A stretch of 64,000 bases of DNA, from NCBI GenBank assembly GCA_029255685.2, contig CM055311.2:17754952-17818951 (forward strand), given 5' to 3'. Below, piece after piece: positions 12,361 through 23,864 of the stretch. Under the pieces are notes generated by a model. The model saw nothing but the letters and a program-made list of their open reading frames with translations. It was not told the DNA's origin and did not search any database. This stretch comes from Silene conica (taxonomy: Eukaryota; Streptophyta; Magnoliopsida; Caryophyllales; Caryophyllaceae). Position 1 is the stretch's first letter. Every line of letters begins with the position of its first letter. The translations under genes and the position numbers were made by a program.

Positions 12361-12398
12361 AAGTTTCGAGGACGAAACTTTTTGAAAGGTGGGGTGAT
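12361..12398 (+). promoter_or_regulatory. Element F pre-polypurine stem-loop and polypurine tract
   Basis: Arms aagtttcg (12361-12368) and cgaaactt (12373-12380) pair perfectly around the loop agga. Then comes the polypurine tract aaaggtggggtgat (12385-12398), directly followed by the 3' LTR. The polypurine tract primes plus-strand DNA synthesis in this family; the role of the stem-loop is not known to me. Confidence 0.85.
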
Positions 12399-15237
12399 TG
12401 TAACACCCCGTAATTTCCAATTATTTATATATTATTTAAAATCTTATTTTAGTAATAATAATGTTCCACAATAAATAAAATTTCATTTAAAATCTATCGT
12501 TTTTGACAATGATATTAATATGTCCGTCTTAAAGTTATACTACTTAAACTTGTAAAACGTTACTCTGTCCTTGTTGCTAATTTTAAGATATTTTAAAGGC
12601 ATATTTAGCTCTTGATTATAAAATAAAAGTTTTAGCTCTTTTTCTTAGCTTTCCAACGCCACCAAAAACACGTTAATCAGAGTTCTGTAGAGGATATTAT
12701 GTCGAAAATACGAAAGGCTGTCACGGACCATCCGCTAACGAGACCCATGCTCGTTGCTTACTCTATACTCTTTACCACATGTCCTTTGGGACACATGGCT
12801 GAGTACTAAGCCTTGCCTTGATGCCCAAGGTCATCCTCTACCTTTCTTCTTCTTCAAATCATTCATTTTTTTCAGAAAAACACTCACACAAAAACACAAA
12901 ACAAAAGACACCATTGTTGTGCACCTCAACCGTAAAACGGTCGTAAAATCTCCGTTTCTTATCCGTTTTCGACGATTTTCGCGCCTATCTCTTCCTCTCC
13001 TTGACCTCCATCTTTCTAGGTAATAAAATTATCAAATTTCTTCCTTAATATACTCTGGTCGTGGCCTTTAAGGCACGGTTCTCTTAGCTAACCTCGTTTA
13101 GTTATGTGTAGCTAGTTCGGTTGTCCAAACCGGAGTGGCTTTGAGTCAAAATCATGCTTATTGAAGAGCTATAAGGTAACGGTGATGGGTTACTCGACTT
13201 TATCGTCTTTGTTTGCATGACTATATGCTAGTAATGTTTAGTATACTAGGATTGTTTTTGGTTAAGTAGTGGCATGATTAGGACAATAAATCATATGTTT
13301 GGATGAATTTCATCATGCATGCTTGTGTTGGATGAGTTTTTAATTGTGGAAATTCATTAAGGATTATATGGTTAGATGAGTTTATGATCATTGAGGATGA
13401 TTAGTTTGATAGTCTTTCAAGTTCATAGTGTTTTGCTTACAATGGTTAATTCATGATGTTTGAGCACCTTGACAAATCTGTCCATTGTCTTGTACAATTT
13501 ATTTCGACATCTTAGAGTATCCTTCTTTGAAAATGTTAGAAATAGACCCCTGTTTATTTTGAGTTAAGAGTCTACCTCTGAATTTTCGTAATTTTCTTGC
13601 ATGTCGTTTGTTCACAATAAATTATTTACGAACAGTGCGCTGAAATACTCGCAGAACGGACAGTAGCTCAAATATTGTTTTGAAAACCATTTTTAAACTT
13701 TGAAATGATTCTGGTCCTTTTCAATAATTAAACTTTGAAGATTTTAGATGATGTTAGGAGTTTGCTTTGCCCCAAAATGATTTGTTAAACCCGTTTAATG
13801 AAGCAATACATTTTGTGTGACGGTTTCTGACACACTGTAAAGATCAGTCAATAACCCCCTGTTAAGTTCGTCTTTTGGAAATGTTTATTTGACAAATATT
13901 GTAGATAAAAGTCTTATTAAACCGACCCAATTGGCCTTGTATCATTTCGATTTTATTTGAATTAATTATGAATTTTACGGCAGATGACAGCTGTAATGCG
14001 AAATGCGTTTAGAACTTTTGTTTCATTATTCAATCCCGTGTGTTCTCTTTTAGCATGGAACGGATATAAGTGTTGTATTGTTCATCTTTTATTGGCTCAT
14101 GTATGTTTAAATGAGTGGGTTAACGGTTATGTTATCCTAAGCTTGTGTAGGTGACGGTTATGTCATCGTAAGTTGTGTTGGTGACGGTTATGTTACCTTG
14201 GTTGTGAATAGATAGCGGTGATACGATTTGTGTATCACTGTAATGAACAAACGCCACTCCTGTTATGGGATTTTATCTAACTATGTTCGGGATTGGTCGG
14301 TGTCCGTGGTTATGCGGCCCGGTCCCCGTGTGTCGTTCGGTGTAGGTTATTACATCGAGAGGTCTGGCCAGGTCTTAGGCATATAGTTGTCGGTTATGCG
14401 CTATACATAGTATCCGGATGACGTGGTTATGCGCTCCGGTAGCTAGGGCGCGGTTATACGCCCTAGCCTGTTAGTGGAGCGGTTATACTCCCTAACTGTC
14501 AGTTGTAGCGGTTATGCTACCTGACGGCGTTCATTCTATTCTTGGTTTGTTGTATGCGTGATTGGACATGCCACCTAGTTGTTGGCCTCTGAGTCGATCA
14601 CTTGGATGTTTACCTGATTATGATGATTGGACATGCCACCTAGCTGTTGGCCTCTGAGTCGATCATTTGGATGTCTACTTGATTTCGATATCATCTCACT
14701 TGTTGGCTTAATTATGTTTTATATGTTGATTCATGTTGTTCCCACACGTTTTGGTTTATCGCTCATGCATTGATCATGTTGATTACGTTTGGTAATGCAT
14801 ATATGGTTGTTTTTCAAATAATATACATGTTCATATGTATAAGATGTTTTGTATTACCGTTTACATGTTTTCTGACGTAAAGTGGCTGGGAGAACCCTGA
14901 GTTACTCCCCACTGACTGTGGCGTTCATGTTTCATGAATGTAGGTTGGTGCTATTTGGGGAAGACGTGTGGCTAGCGAGCATTGTTGATAATTCGACAAT
15001 TACCCTTACGCTTAGTTTAGATTTAATTCATGTTGTTATCGTGGGATACCTTATCCCTCGTCTATTTAAGTTATTTTGTATAATTTATACTTTCTCATTA
15101 GTTTTTAGTCTTCCGCTTGTTGTTTTGATATTCCGCGAAAAGTTTTAATAAATATATATGTCGAAAAGTTTTTAAAAGTATTGTATTTCCGCTGCAATTT
15201 ACTTGTTTATTTTTATGCTAAATCGCGGGGTGTCACA
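12399..15237 (+). repeat. Element F, 3' LTR (with hairpin array at 14118-14525)
   Basis: This is a near-identical copy of the 5' LTR with the same length, offset by 6293 bases. The hairpin array is repeated at 14118-14525 unchanged as far as I compared. Confidence 0.92.
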
Positions 15238-15843
15238 ATAGTAATGTAATAATATAATATAATAATATAGTACGTAGTACGTAGTAACAACTACTACTAC
15301 TATTATTCAAACAAAACCACCCACAAACCAAACTTCCGCGTAACTAGCCCCTCTAACACCACGCTTCACCCCTTCTCCCCGCCGACAACCACCATACCCA
15401 GCAACCCATCGACTCCAGTCGGTGAGTTGAACTAGAGCTTTAATCAGGCCTGGTTCACCACCAAACCACCACGGTCCAACAATCCCTACAACCGCACTCG
15501 AAAACCATACGCAACCCAGAACCACCGCTGCTGCCACCCCTGACACTGGACTAAGACACCAACAGTGGTACCACCGTGTCGACCTCCCCCGAGTGAACGG
15601 TTGCACCACCCCCAAGACACCCATGAACGCAACACCCCTTAGAAAAAATGAGTGACAACCACCAACACGAACTCCCCCTTTTTAACCACCGACACAACCA
15701 CCGTCCTACCACCCCGACTACTGCTCGTAAAGGAACTGAAAATAAACTTAGATTAACATAAACGAATCACACTACGAACTACGCGCAACCGCACACGGTA
15801 AGGAAGCAAACGTGATGATCATACCTGTTTCGCGGTGTATCCG

Positions 15844-17134
15844 TGTTGGAGGAAGTGTCCTCGACAATAGTGTGTTGACGTAATTAAAACTCATTTGAAT
15901 GAAACACAACTGGGAGTGTTACTCTTTTAAAATCGACTGATCAACATTAATCGATAATGATTGGCTGTCTAGAGTTTGACATTATCGTCATATGATGGTG
16001 GTGATCAGTTGATCCCTTAAGGTCATATCTTTAGGGAATTCCGTCTCAATGGAATAATTAATTAATATTGTATTGGATACAAATTAATTAATAACTGGAA
16101 ATTTTGGAAATAATTTTATATGACGAATATTTTTATAATGGGATTATAATAATAATAGTCAAAGTAATAAAATAGTTTTATTACTCGGTTTTTATTTATT
16201 CGTTTGGGAAACGATTAAATTGAGGATGAACACGGTTGATCATAAAATTACAAAGAGTTGTAATTAAATTATAACATTACATTTTTATACAATAATAATT
16301 TCGAAATTATTAGTGTAATTATTTAAATGTAATAAAATTTGTAAATTATGAATTTTAATAGTTAAAATTGCACAATTGACAAATTGGGTCATGTGTTATG
16401 GGACATGTGTGACATGTTACAAATTAACACAATTGACAAAGATAAAATGGGTCCATTTTAGACCCATTTTCAGCCGTGTATAAGTGTAGTATGTGGGTTG
16501 AGTGTGTGAAATGAGATTGTGTGTGTAAGTGGATGTGTAAGGGTGTAAGGATATGTAAGGTATCTTGCATGCTTTTGTGTAAGAGCTAGAAGAGCATGCA
16601 TTGGCCTTAAAAGGCATGTGTAGGCCGGCCAAGACAAGAGCAAGTAAGCTCTTGTTGCTCCTTATATACTTCAATACACTTACACTACACATTAGTTGAA
16701 AGAGTTATGGTGAATGCATTATTATTCACTAACACACTCATACTACAAACTCCATATTTTCTTAAGTAAAATAGTTTTTATTAAGAGAATAATTATTTCC
16801 TATACTAATAATATTAGTAGTAATATTATTGTTATCTCTAGTTTGCTAATACTAATTTTCTAGTAACAAAATTAGTAATAGTTTGAGATCGGGTCCTTGA
16901 TACGCACCTTTAGGAGACGATTTTTGTTAGATCGTTCAAGGGTAATTTCGGTGGCTTGAAGACTCAATTAATAGGTGATAATTGAGTATAAACCTTCTAA
17001 AACCAATGTAAGGACTATCTCATCTTATGATATCATCTTGCATGCATAAGATCCATTTAAGTTTTATGACTAAACTTAAAGAAACAAAACTCACATTAGT
17101 TTTGAGTATAAAATGTGGAACTTAGTTTCCAACA
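15844..17134 (+). repeat. Element G, 5' LTR
   Basis: The LTR runs from TGTTGGAGGAAGTG to TTAGTTTCCAACA; the ends tgttgga/tccaaca are inverted repeats. It is AT-rich with no supported coding. Confidence 0.92.
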
Positions 17135-17136
17135 AT

Positions 17137-17148
17137 TGGTATCAGAGC
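17137..17148 (+). other. Element G primer-binding site (tRNA-Met type)
   Basis: TGGTATCAGAGC lies two bases after the LTR end, complementary to the 3' end of initiator tRNA-Met. Confidence 0.9.
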
Positions 17149-19621
17149 ATTACGGTTGTTGCATGCATGATCGGATTCATGTTTTATGTTAAAATCGGTT
17201 TAACATACATATTTCGAAAATTTCGAAATTATTGTGTTTATTATGATAAATCACAAAATAATTTTGCATGTTAAAGTTTCTGTTTCTAAAATGGTTTTAG
17301 GACATAAAAATAATTTTATGGATTTTTATTGTTCATTTTTATATTTATTTGTATATTTTGTAGTTTAAATCGGTTTTAAACAACAATTAATGGGAAAAAT
17401 AGCTAAAAATAGTTTCTGGCCGAGATTTTTTGATATGTTCTAACATGCATATTTAATATATTGTATATGATTTTTCGTAAGAAATGGAGTTAATATGCAT
17501 GGATTATGAATTTTATGAGATAAATAGTCATAATATGAGCAAAAATGGGTATATATGGTTATATTTCGAATCTAACCTTAAAAATTTTATGAGAAGTAAC
17601 ATGCAATATATAAAGTTCCTGTATGAATTTTCGAAATTATTGGAATTATTTTGCATGATTAATGATTTTTATAGTAAAAATCGGATTAATAGTGACTTAA
17701 ATTCGACTTTAATAGTTATAGTTGGAATTTTGCCATAAAAACTTTACACAATGTCACATGCAATATTTACAGTATGTATGTAAGTTTTGGGAATTTATTC
17801 TCAAGCGATGCATGATTTATGATTTTAATGGTTAAAATCGGAGAAATAGTGACTTATTGTGTTAAAAATAGTTAATCTTAATATTATGGCATGAAATTTT
17901 ACCCATAGATGTCTTATATGATAGGAACATCAGATCTAAAAGTTAGATATCAAAAAGTTTCTGTTTTTATGATTATTAATTTTAATGAGTTAATTAGCTA
18001 ATAATCGTAATTTATGAGTCGAAAATGAAATTTCGAGTATGGTCTGTAATTTTTGGTCATTTTCAGGTTCTAATATATATTTTAGCATGACTAAAAATTT
18101 ATGGCAAATTATTGCAAGTTTTATAATTTAAATCGGATTTTTAACCATAAAAACGGCTTTTATAGGATTTATTTAAGAAATAAACCATAAGTATTTGCAT
18201 AAGACCATTTATAAATTTCTGAATTTTCAGAAAATTTCCAGAAAGTTTAAAATTTTTGAATTTTAAATTTCGAATTTTATTGACTCATTTGGCCGTATTT
18301 TGTTTATTTTTCCCGAAAATACAAGTAATTTATGAACAATAATGCAAAATCAAGTTAGATCATGATCAAATATTAGTAGAGACTAAACATTGATTCCTAA
18401 AGTAAGTTAGGATGATTAACTTAGACATAAATGAGATTTATGTAATTTTGGATGATTTTAATAGTTAAAATCACGCATATCCGTAAAAACCGTAAACAAA
18501 TATGAGATATTTGCTCCCATAAGGCGATTTGGCATTAAAAATTGAGCATGTGCATACATATTTTATTTAATGCAATTTATTTAATATGAATGTCATATTT
18601 TGAATGTTATTTATATAATTTGGAATTATGTAATTTTTCTTAGTATGACCTTAGTTTTAATCAATATTACCCGTAATGAAAGGGAATATTGATTCGGTTG
18701 TAATTTATGTGATCTCGTATCACGGGTTTGTAATTTAAATTTTCAGTTTTGCAATAGAATAGTTGTATTATTTTATTGTAATTCCGGAGATCCAAAAGAC
18801 GGTGCCATACGGAAAGGAGTTCCGACAAGACGGTGTTTTCTTGGATGGCGTGCCAATGAAGTTCAAGGGACCAAGGAGTTGGTTTCCGAATTTGTAATAG
18901 TTAATTAGTTTTTACTATTACTAGGAAGGCCATACTAGGATTTTATTGCTTTATTGCTTTTACTTTTGCATTTTAATATGTTTGCATGCATAGCCAAATC
19001 GCCATAAACATGCATATTAGTTTAGATCGTTAAAAACGACCGTGTCAATTATAATTATCGAGTTCACCAATTTAATTCGCTTAAAGGAGATAGATAATAA
19101 ATTGACAAGACCTCTATATTAAACAAAACAATTGAGGATTAGCCTTACCAAATAGTAGAACCCATGAGCTTCTATTTCGTGGGGTGGTGCTAGTCCAGTG
19201 GGTAGTACGAACCCCATTACGTAGGATAAGTGGGGCGATGGGGTGGATTCAGTCCAGTGGGCGGATCGCATCCCGATGCAATTGAAATTTGGTTTGTACT
19301 CAACGGAAGTGTAGAGGACCAGTGGTCAATGTGTTCCGGGCTAAGATGAATAAATAATGATTTATCATCAACCAAGAGTTCTAGGGTAGAACCGGTTTAA
19401 TTTAACCCACCAAACCATATCATTGGGTCGGAGTTCCAGTGGTTCACGATTTCGATTGTATGGGTTTGGGTCTTGGAATCATTTATAAAATTGGATAGAG
19501 GTCATTTTATAGATGCATCAACTTAGTAAATATGTTTACAAGTTAAAATGAAAATTAAAACGATTAGCATTTAATTTCTTCACATGTTTAAAATTTTGTA
19601 GTCTTCGTATCAATATCTATC
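17149..19621 (+). other. Element G 5' leader, non-coding
   Basis: About 2.5 kb of AT-rich sequence separates the primer site and gag. 'agtccagtggg' occurs twice (near 19192 and 19250) in a GC-richer stretch. Many short imperfect repeats built on 'aaaatcggttttaa' and 'tttcgaaatt' are visible. No open frame is convincing. Confidence 0.7.
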
Positions 19622-20530
19622 ATGGCTACTTCCACTACTACGAACAATTCATGGTTACGTTCCTTCATGGATCGTTGTAAGCTAGAAAAGAATGGGGCAA
19701 ACTTTGCCGATTGGGATGCCCAACTGTTGTTGGCGGAAGAGGGAGACGGTAAGACCGAATTCCTCATTGAAGAATCACCTCCTGAACCTGCAGAAAATGC
19801 CACCGCCGCAGCAAGACGACCCTATGATACTTATCAGAAGGAGTCTGCGGCAATCAAAAATGTTTTGATCTTCTCGATGGAGCCAGAACTCCAAAGGAGT
19901 GCCATAAAGATTGGCACGGCCTATGAGATCTACTCCAGGCTTGTGACTATGTTCTCAAAGGCTTCGAGAATTGTCCAATACGAGGCGGCATCGGCCTTCT
20001 TTGATCTCAACCTTAAGGAGGGGCAAAAGGCTAGCCCACATGTGCTCAAGTTAATTGAGCATGTAGAAACCCTAAGGATGAATCAAGTGGACATTCCTAA
20101 AGAACTTGTGATTGATAGAATCCTCCACTCCTTGTCTAAGGTGAAAACTTATGTACAATTCCGGGTGAATTTCAACATGAGAAACCAAGACATCTCTCTC
20201 GATGAATTGCACAATATGATCGTGCAAGCTGAAAGGGATATGGGCCTAAATGTTAGTACCCGTAAGGATGTGCTCAACATTAATGTTAAGAGCAAAGGAA
20301 AGTTCAAAAGGAAGGGTAAGGCAAAGGGGAAGCAACCTTCCAAAGGTTCAAAGAAAGTGTCTTCTGAGGCAAGCACCTCCAAATCCAAGAGGAGCCCTCA
20401 TCAAGGGGCCAAATGCTTTTACTGCAATGGCAAAGGACATTTGAAGAGGAACTGTTCCAAGTATCTCAGCGATCTCAATGCTGGGAAGATTCTTCCAGTT
20501 GGTACGATAACTATCCCGATTTTATGTTAA
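19622..20530 (+). CDS. Copia-type gag polyprotein of element G
   Basis: 302 codons. Gag forms the virus-like particle and binds element RNA in the cytoplasm. Residues about 50-200 match the copia-type gag domain (UBN2-like) by pattern: the run around 'AYEIYSRLVTMFSKASR', 'VLKLIEHVETLRMNQVDIP' and 'LHSLSKVKTYVQF'. A basic Lys-rich linker (about 220-260) precedes one zinc knuckle CFYCNGKGHLKRNC (about 265-278, C-x2-C-x4-H-x4-C), followed by a short tail of 24 residues and a stop. The start MATSTTTNN is the first ATG of the open stretch and fits family starts. The frame is uninterrupted although no pol follows, which suggests gag-only function or extreme youth; LTR age makes youth sufficient. 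Confidence 0.88.
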   Translation: MATSTTTNNSWLRSFMDRCKLEKNGANFADWDAQLLLAEEGDGKTEFLIEESPPEPAENATAAARRPYDTYQKESAAIKNVLIFSMEPELQRSAIKIGTAYEIYSRLVTMFSKASRIVQYEAASAFFDLNLKEGQKASPHVLKLIEHVETLRMNQVDIPKELVIDRILHSLSKVKTYVQFRVNFNMRNQDISLDELHNMIVQAERDMGLNVSTRKDVLNINVKSKGKFKRKGKAKGKQPSKGSKKVSSEASTSKSKRSPHQGAKCFYCNGKGHLKRNCSKYLSDLNAGKILPVGTITIPILC

Positions 20531-23500
20531 TCTCAACTAATGTATCATGATACAAGTTGTGATGTGAATGGTCTTCTTACTTGAATTAGGGCATGAAAGC
20601 AAAGATAAGGGAAAAGAGAAACAAGCTTGATGGATCAAGGGAACTAAGAGTAGCTCCACTCGGGATGATCAAGGAGCTTTGTTTTTTCCGCTTATTTTGC
20701 TAATATTTCAAGTGTTGTAATGAACAATCAAAACCTATGTTTTATTTCCTTGTTGGACAAGGAAAGGGTAATCCTTGAACAATATGTTGTATTTTGGATA
20801 ATATAGTGACTTGGTTTTCAACCCGAGTCACTATCGGTTTATAATTATGTTCTTGTTTAGTTTAACATACACTTGCAAATCTCAAACATAAAATAGAATT
20901 GATTATGAAATTTCAATGTATGACCATTGAAGCCAAATTGGTATAGGATACCCAATTCAAATCAAATCAAAATCAAATTAAGTTAAGAACTTAATTAAAG
21001 AGGAAAAGTTGTCATAAGGGTACACAAACCAACTTCAAAATTATCAACCATTCTAAAGTATCTAAAGCTTTAAATTGAATATTTTCTGTAATAAACCATA
21101 AGGATACACAAACCAACATCAAAGTCATTGCTTGTGGCCTTAGTAGCTATCTTTGGTGATAAAATGGGATTATTATTACAAAGATAGAGTGGGAGAAATT
21201 TGAAAAGCCACAAATAGCATATGATTTTGACAAGCACAATGGACATGATCTATTAGTGAATAGTAGGATTTATTGTGTTTTGGTTATGTGAAAGATAAGA
21301 AGGAAGATTAAGCTATGGAGGGGATCTACGATTTAAGAAAATATACACCTTATGGTTGTAAAAGGTAGATTAGGCTGTAGATAAGATTCTACGCCTTATC
21401 ATCCCAAAAGTTGTGGATAAGCCCAAAGATTGTAGATAAGATCTACGGTTTGGTAAAAATCTACGCCTTATATCCCAAGAGCAATCTACACCTTATGGTT
21501 ATAAAAGGTAGATTAGGCTGTGGATAAGATTCTAAGCCTTATCATCCCAAAAGTTGTGGATAAACCCAAAGGTTGTGGATAAGATCTACGGTTTGGTAAA
21601 AATCTACGCCTTATATACCAACGGCCCCGGCCCTGGAGGATACTTCAAGGATAAATTCTTGAAGTTTGTAAGGAAAAATTCTATACATGGATAAGATCCA
21701 TGATATAGTCCTCGTACAGTACAAGATAAGATAAATGTGGGGACTGAAAGTTTCTGCACACAGAAATTGTATACCATAAGAAAAGACTCTTATAGAAACT
21801 ACGGGAGGACACTCGAAGAAAATTATTCAAAAGATTTTGCAAAGGCTCAAGAAAGGGTTCTTGGATTTAGATGGTGATCTAAATGTGCCAATGCAAAGAA
21901 CCATGAAATTTATAAGATTTACGTGCTGATAAATGAGATTTGTTGAGAGAAGCATAAGCAGACATGTGGATGTCTGCAATCTACAAAGTTAAGGGTAACT
22001 TTGTTGAAAGTAGTAAGGTAATTCATTGAGAATGAATTCAGTAAACTCAATAACCACTTTTCAAAAGGGTATTTGAAAAAGGATGTGACTATTAGCACAT
22101 ATGGTTGAAGTCCCAACCATTTCAATTCATTAAATGTTAAGGAACATTGAATTGCGTGGGAGCTTTATGATTTACGGTTAAATGTAAAGTTCAGTGGGAG
22201 TTCTCGCTCCAGGATTTGAAGCTATTGAGTCATGAGTATGACTTCGGGATCTTCAGAATCAGGCAAGAACAAGAGTTTAGTGGGAGTAAACGTTATCTAA
22301 AACAACTCATTGCTCGTTTGGAATGAAGCATTGATACTCATGAGAGGTACACGAGTTTTTGGTTCTAGATAACATATTGATATGAATTAAATCTAATTAA
22401 ACATGGGATGTTTGGTTAAGATTATAAAAGACGTCTTGTTTATAAAGTATTAAGGTTGTTCATAGAGATGAAGATAGTGTAACCATGATGGGATCATGGA
22501 AATTTATCGAACCTTAAGTACTATTGTTTGCACGTTTAAATCACTAATGTTTCCGCCATTAGTATAATCGTGTAAAGTGGATGCGCACCGCTTGCAGGAC
22601 AACCCCTTGGAGCAGGTGTTAAACCAATGATTAAACCTTGGTAAATTGTCAAAGTATTCTCCAATGAAGATGAAAGACAAATTCAAGATTTTGGAAGATA
22701 ACGTAGTCGTATGGTAAAAGGTTTGCAACGACTCAAGTTCCAAGAAACCAAGCAAAGATTTGAGATAATCTTTGGCTTACATTCATTGACTATGCATCTC
22801 AATGACTTGTATTTTAACTACATGGTCATCACAAGATTCTACAAAATGTGTAAGTTCATAAATTATGTAAAGGCATTACTGTGGCTGGGAGTTACACAAT
22901 GCACATAATCTTGTTCGCTAGTCATGAGAATGACTTGTCTCTTTCAGAGGAAAGATCAATGTGTGGATATGATCCGCAAAGTGAACGATCGCACGAACCA
23001 TGGTAAACCTGGTTTACTCAAAATGGAGATAATTACAATTTTAAGGGATGTAAACGAGAGACCCTAAAGCTGATTGTAAATTAAATGGTGTTCAAAGGTT
23101 GACCACTTGGATGGTGTAATCCACTAATTGTTTGAGTTATTTATAACTCACGAAAGGTCAAGTAAAATTCAACTGGGATGGTAAGACCATATTGAACCCC
23201 ATTAAAGTGAATTGAATTATCATGACCTCGCCCCTAGTTGCTTAAGTGAGGTGACATCTCAATGCAACCGGATGTGTGATGCGATTGATGGCGAGTTCAA
23301 TTGCCATAGAGTCATACGAGATGACTAATCGATCACCTAGGCATAGACATGTTAAGATACATTTGCCGGGCTAATGACCGCTGATAGAGCTCTGGCGTAC
23401 TCTTATTGAAAGACTGCCTGGTCGTGGCGGGAGCATCTATCGTGTTTCACATGAGTCAGTTCTTGGACTAATGACTGTTCTCTGAGGTGGCATAGTTTTC

Positions 23501-23840
23501 AGATTAACTTTGATTTATGTCCTAACACCTTCGTAACTGGGGTTTATAAGGACATATTTTGGGTTATGATGGGCTGTGGCTAGCCGGAAGAAATAAGTCG
23601 ATTAGGAATTGTCCACCCCTTGTCAGGGTTGAGAAATATCTCTAGGCCACTTGAGGAGAATAATAACTAGAAATGCGTGGCCACGCTCGGAAGGTATCTA
23701 TGGTAGAAAATTCCGGTCAGTAGTTATAACTCCAGATCGAGATAAACCACTCTAGATTTTAATCAATTGCCGGCACGACCTGAGAGGACGCCAAGCATTG
23801 AGTGGGAGATAGTAATAGGGCAAGAGAATTGGTAACAAAC
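20531..23840 (+). other. Element G 3' internal region, non-coding, with a 142-base tandem duplication
   Basis: No pol domain is recognisable. A duplication with period 142 spans 21345-21486 and 21487-about 21616; both copies carry 'aaaggtagattaggctgt' and 'aaaatctacgccttat'. The motif 'gatctacg/atctacgcctta' recurs at least six times here. Elsewhere I see only AT-rich sequence with short open frames. Confidence 0.75.
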
Positions 23841-23864
23841 ACTTGTCTCGGACAAGTGGGAGAT
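23841..23864 (+). promoter_or_regulatory. Element G pre-polypurine stem-loop and polypurine tract
   Basis: Arms acttgtc (23841-23847) and gacaagt (23851-23857) pair perfectly around tcg. The 3' arm runs into the polypurine tract gtgggagat, which ends at the LTR edge (23865). Confidence 0.8.

Larger units (their letters stand above)
6106..15237 (+). mobile_element. Element F: LARD-like non-coding LTR retrotransposon, structurally whole
   Basis: Two LTRs of equal length (2839 bases; 6106-8944 and 12399-15237) flank a 3454-base internal region with a tRNA-Met primer site (8947-8958) and a stem-loop plus polypurine tract (12361-12398). The target-site duplication atagt is at 6101-6105 and 15238-15242. 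I noticed about 14 differences between the LTRs (about 0.5%), so insertion was recent, roughly 0.2 million years at an assumed 1.3e-8 per site per year. The internal region has no recognisable gag or pol. The primer-side leader and several internal stretches match element A read in sense, so F looks like a relative of A without gag. Confidence 0.92.

Noticed and set aside
15307-15624. 105-codon minus-strand frame in LTR E
   Set aside because: It is the translated GC-rich middle of a Tekay LTR; the counterparts in C (42992-43219, 54964-55302) also show no conserved protein.
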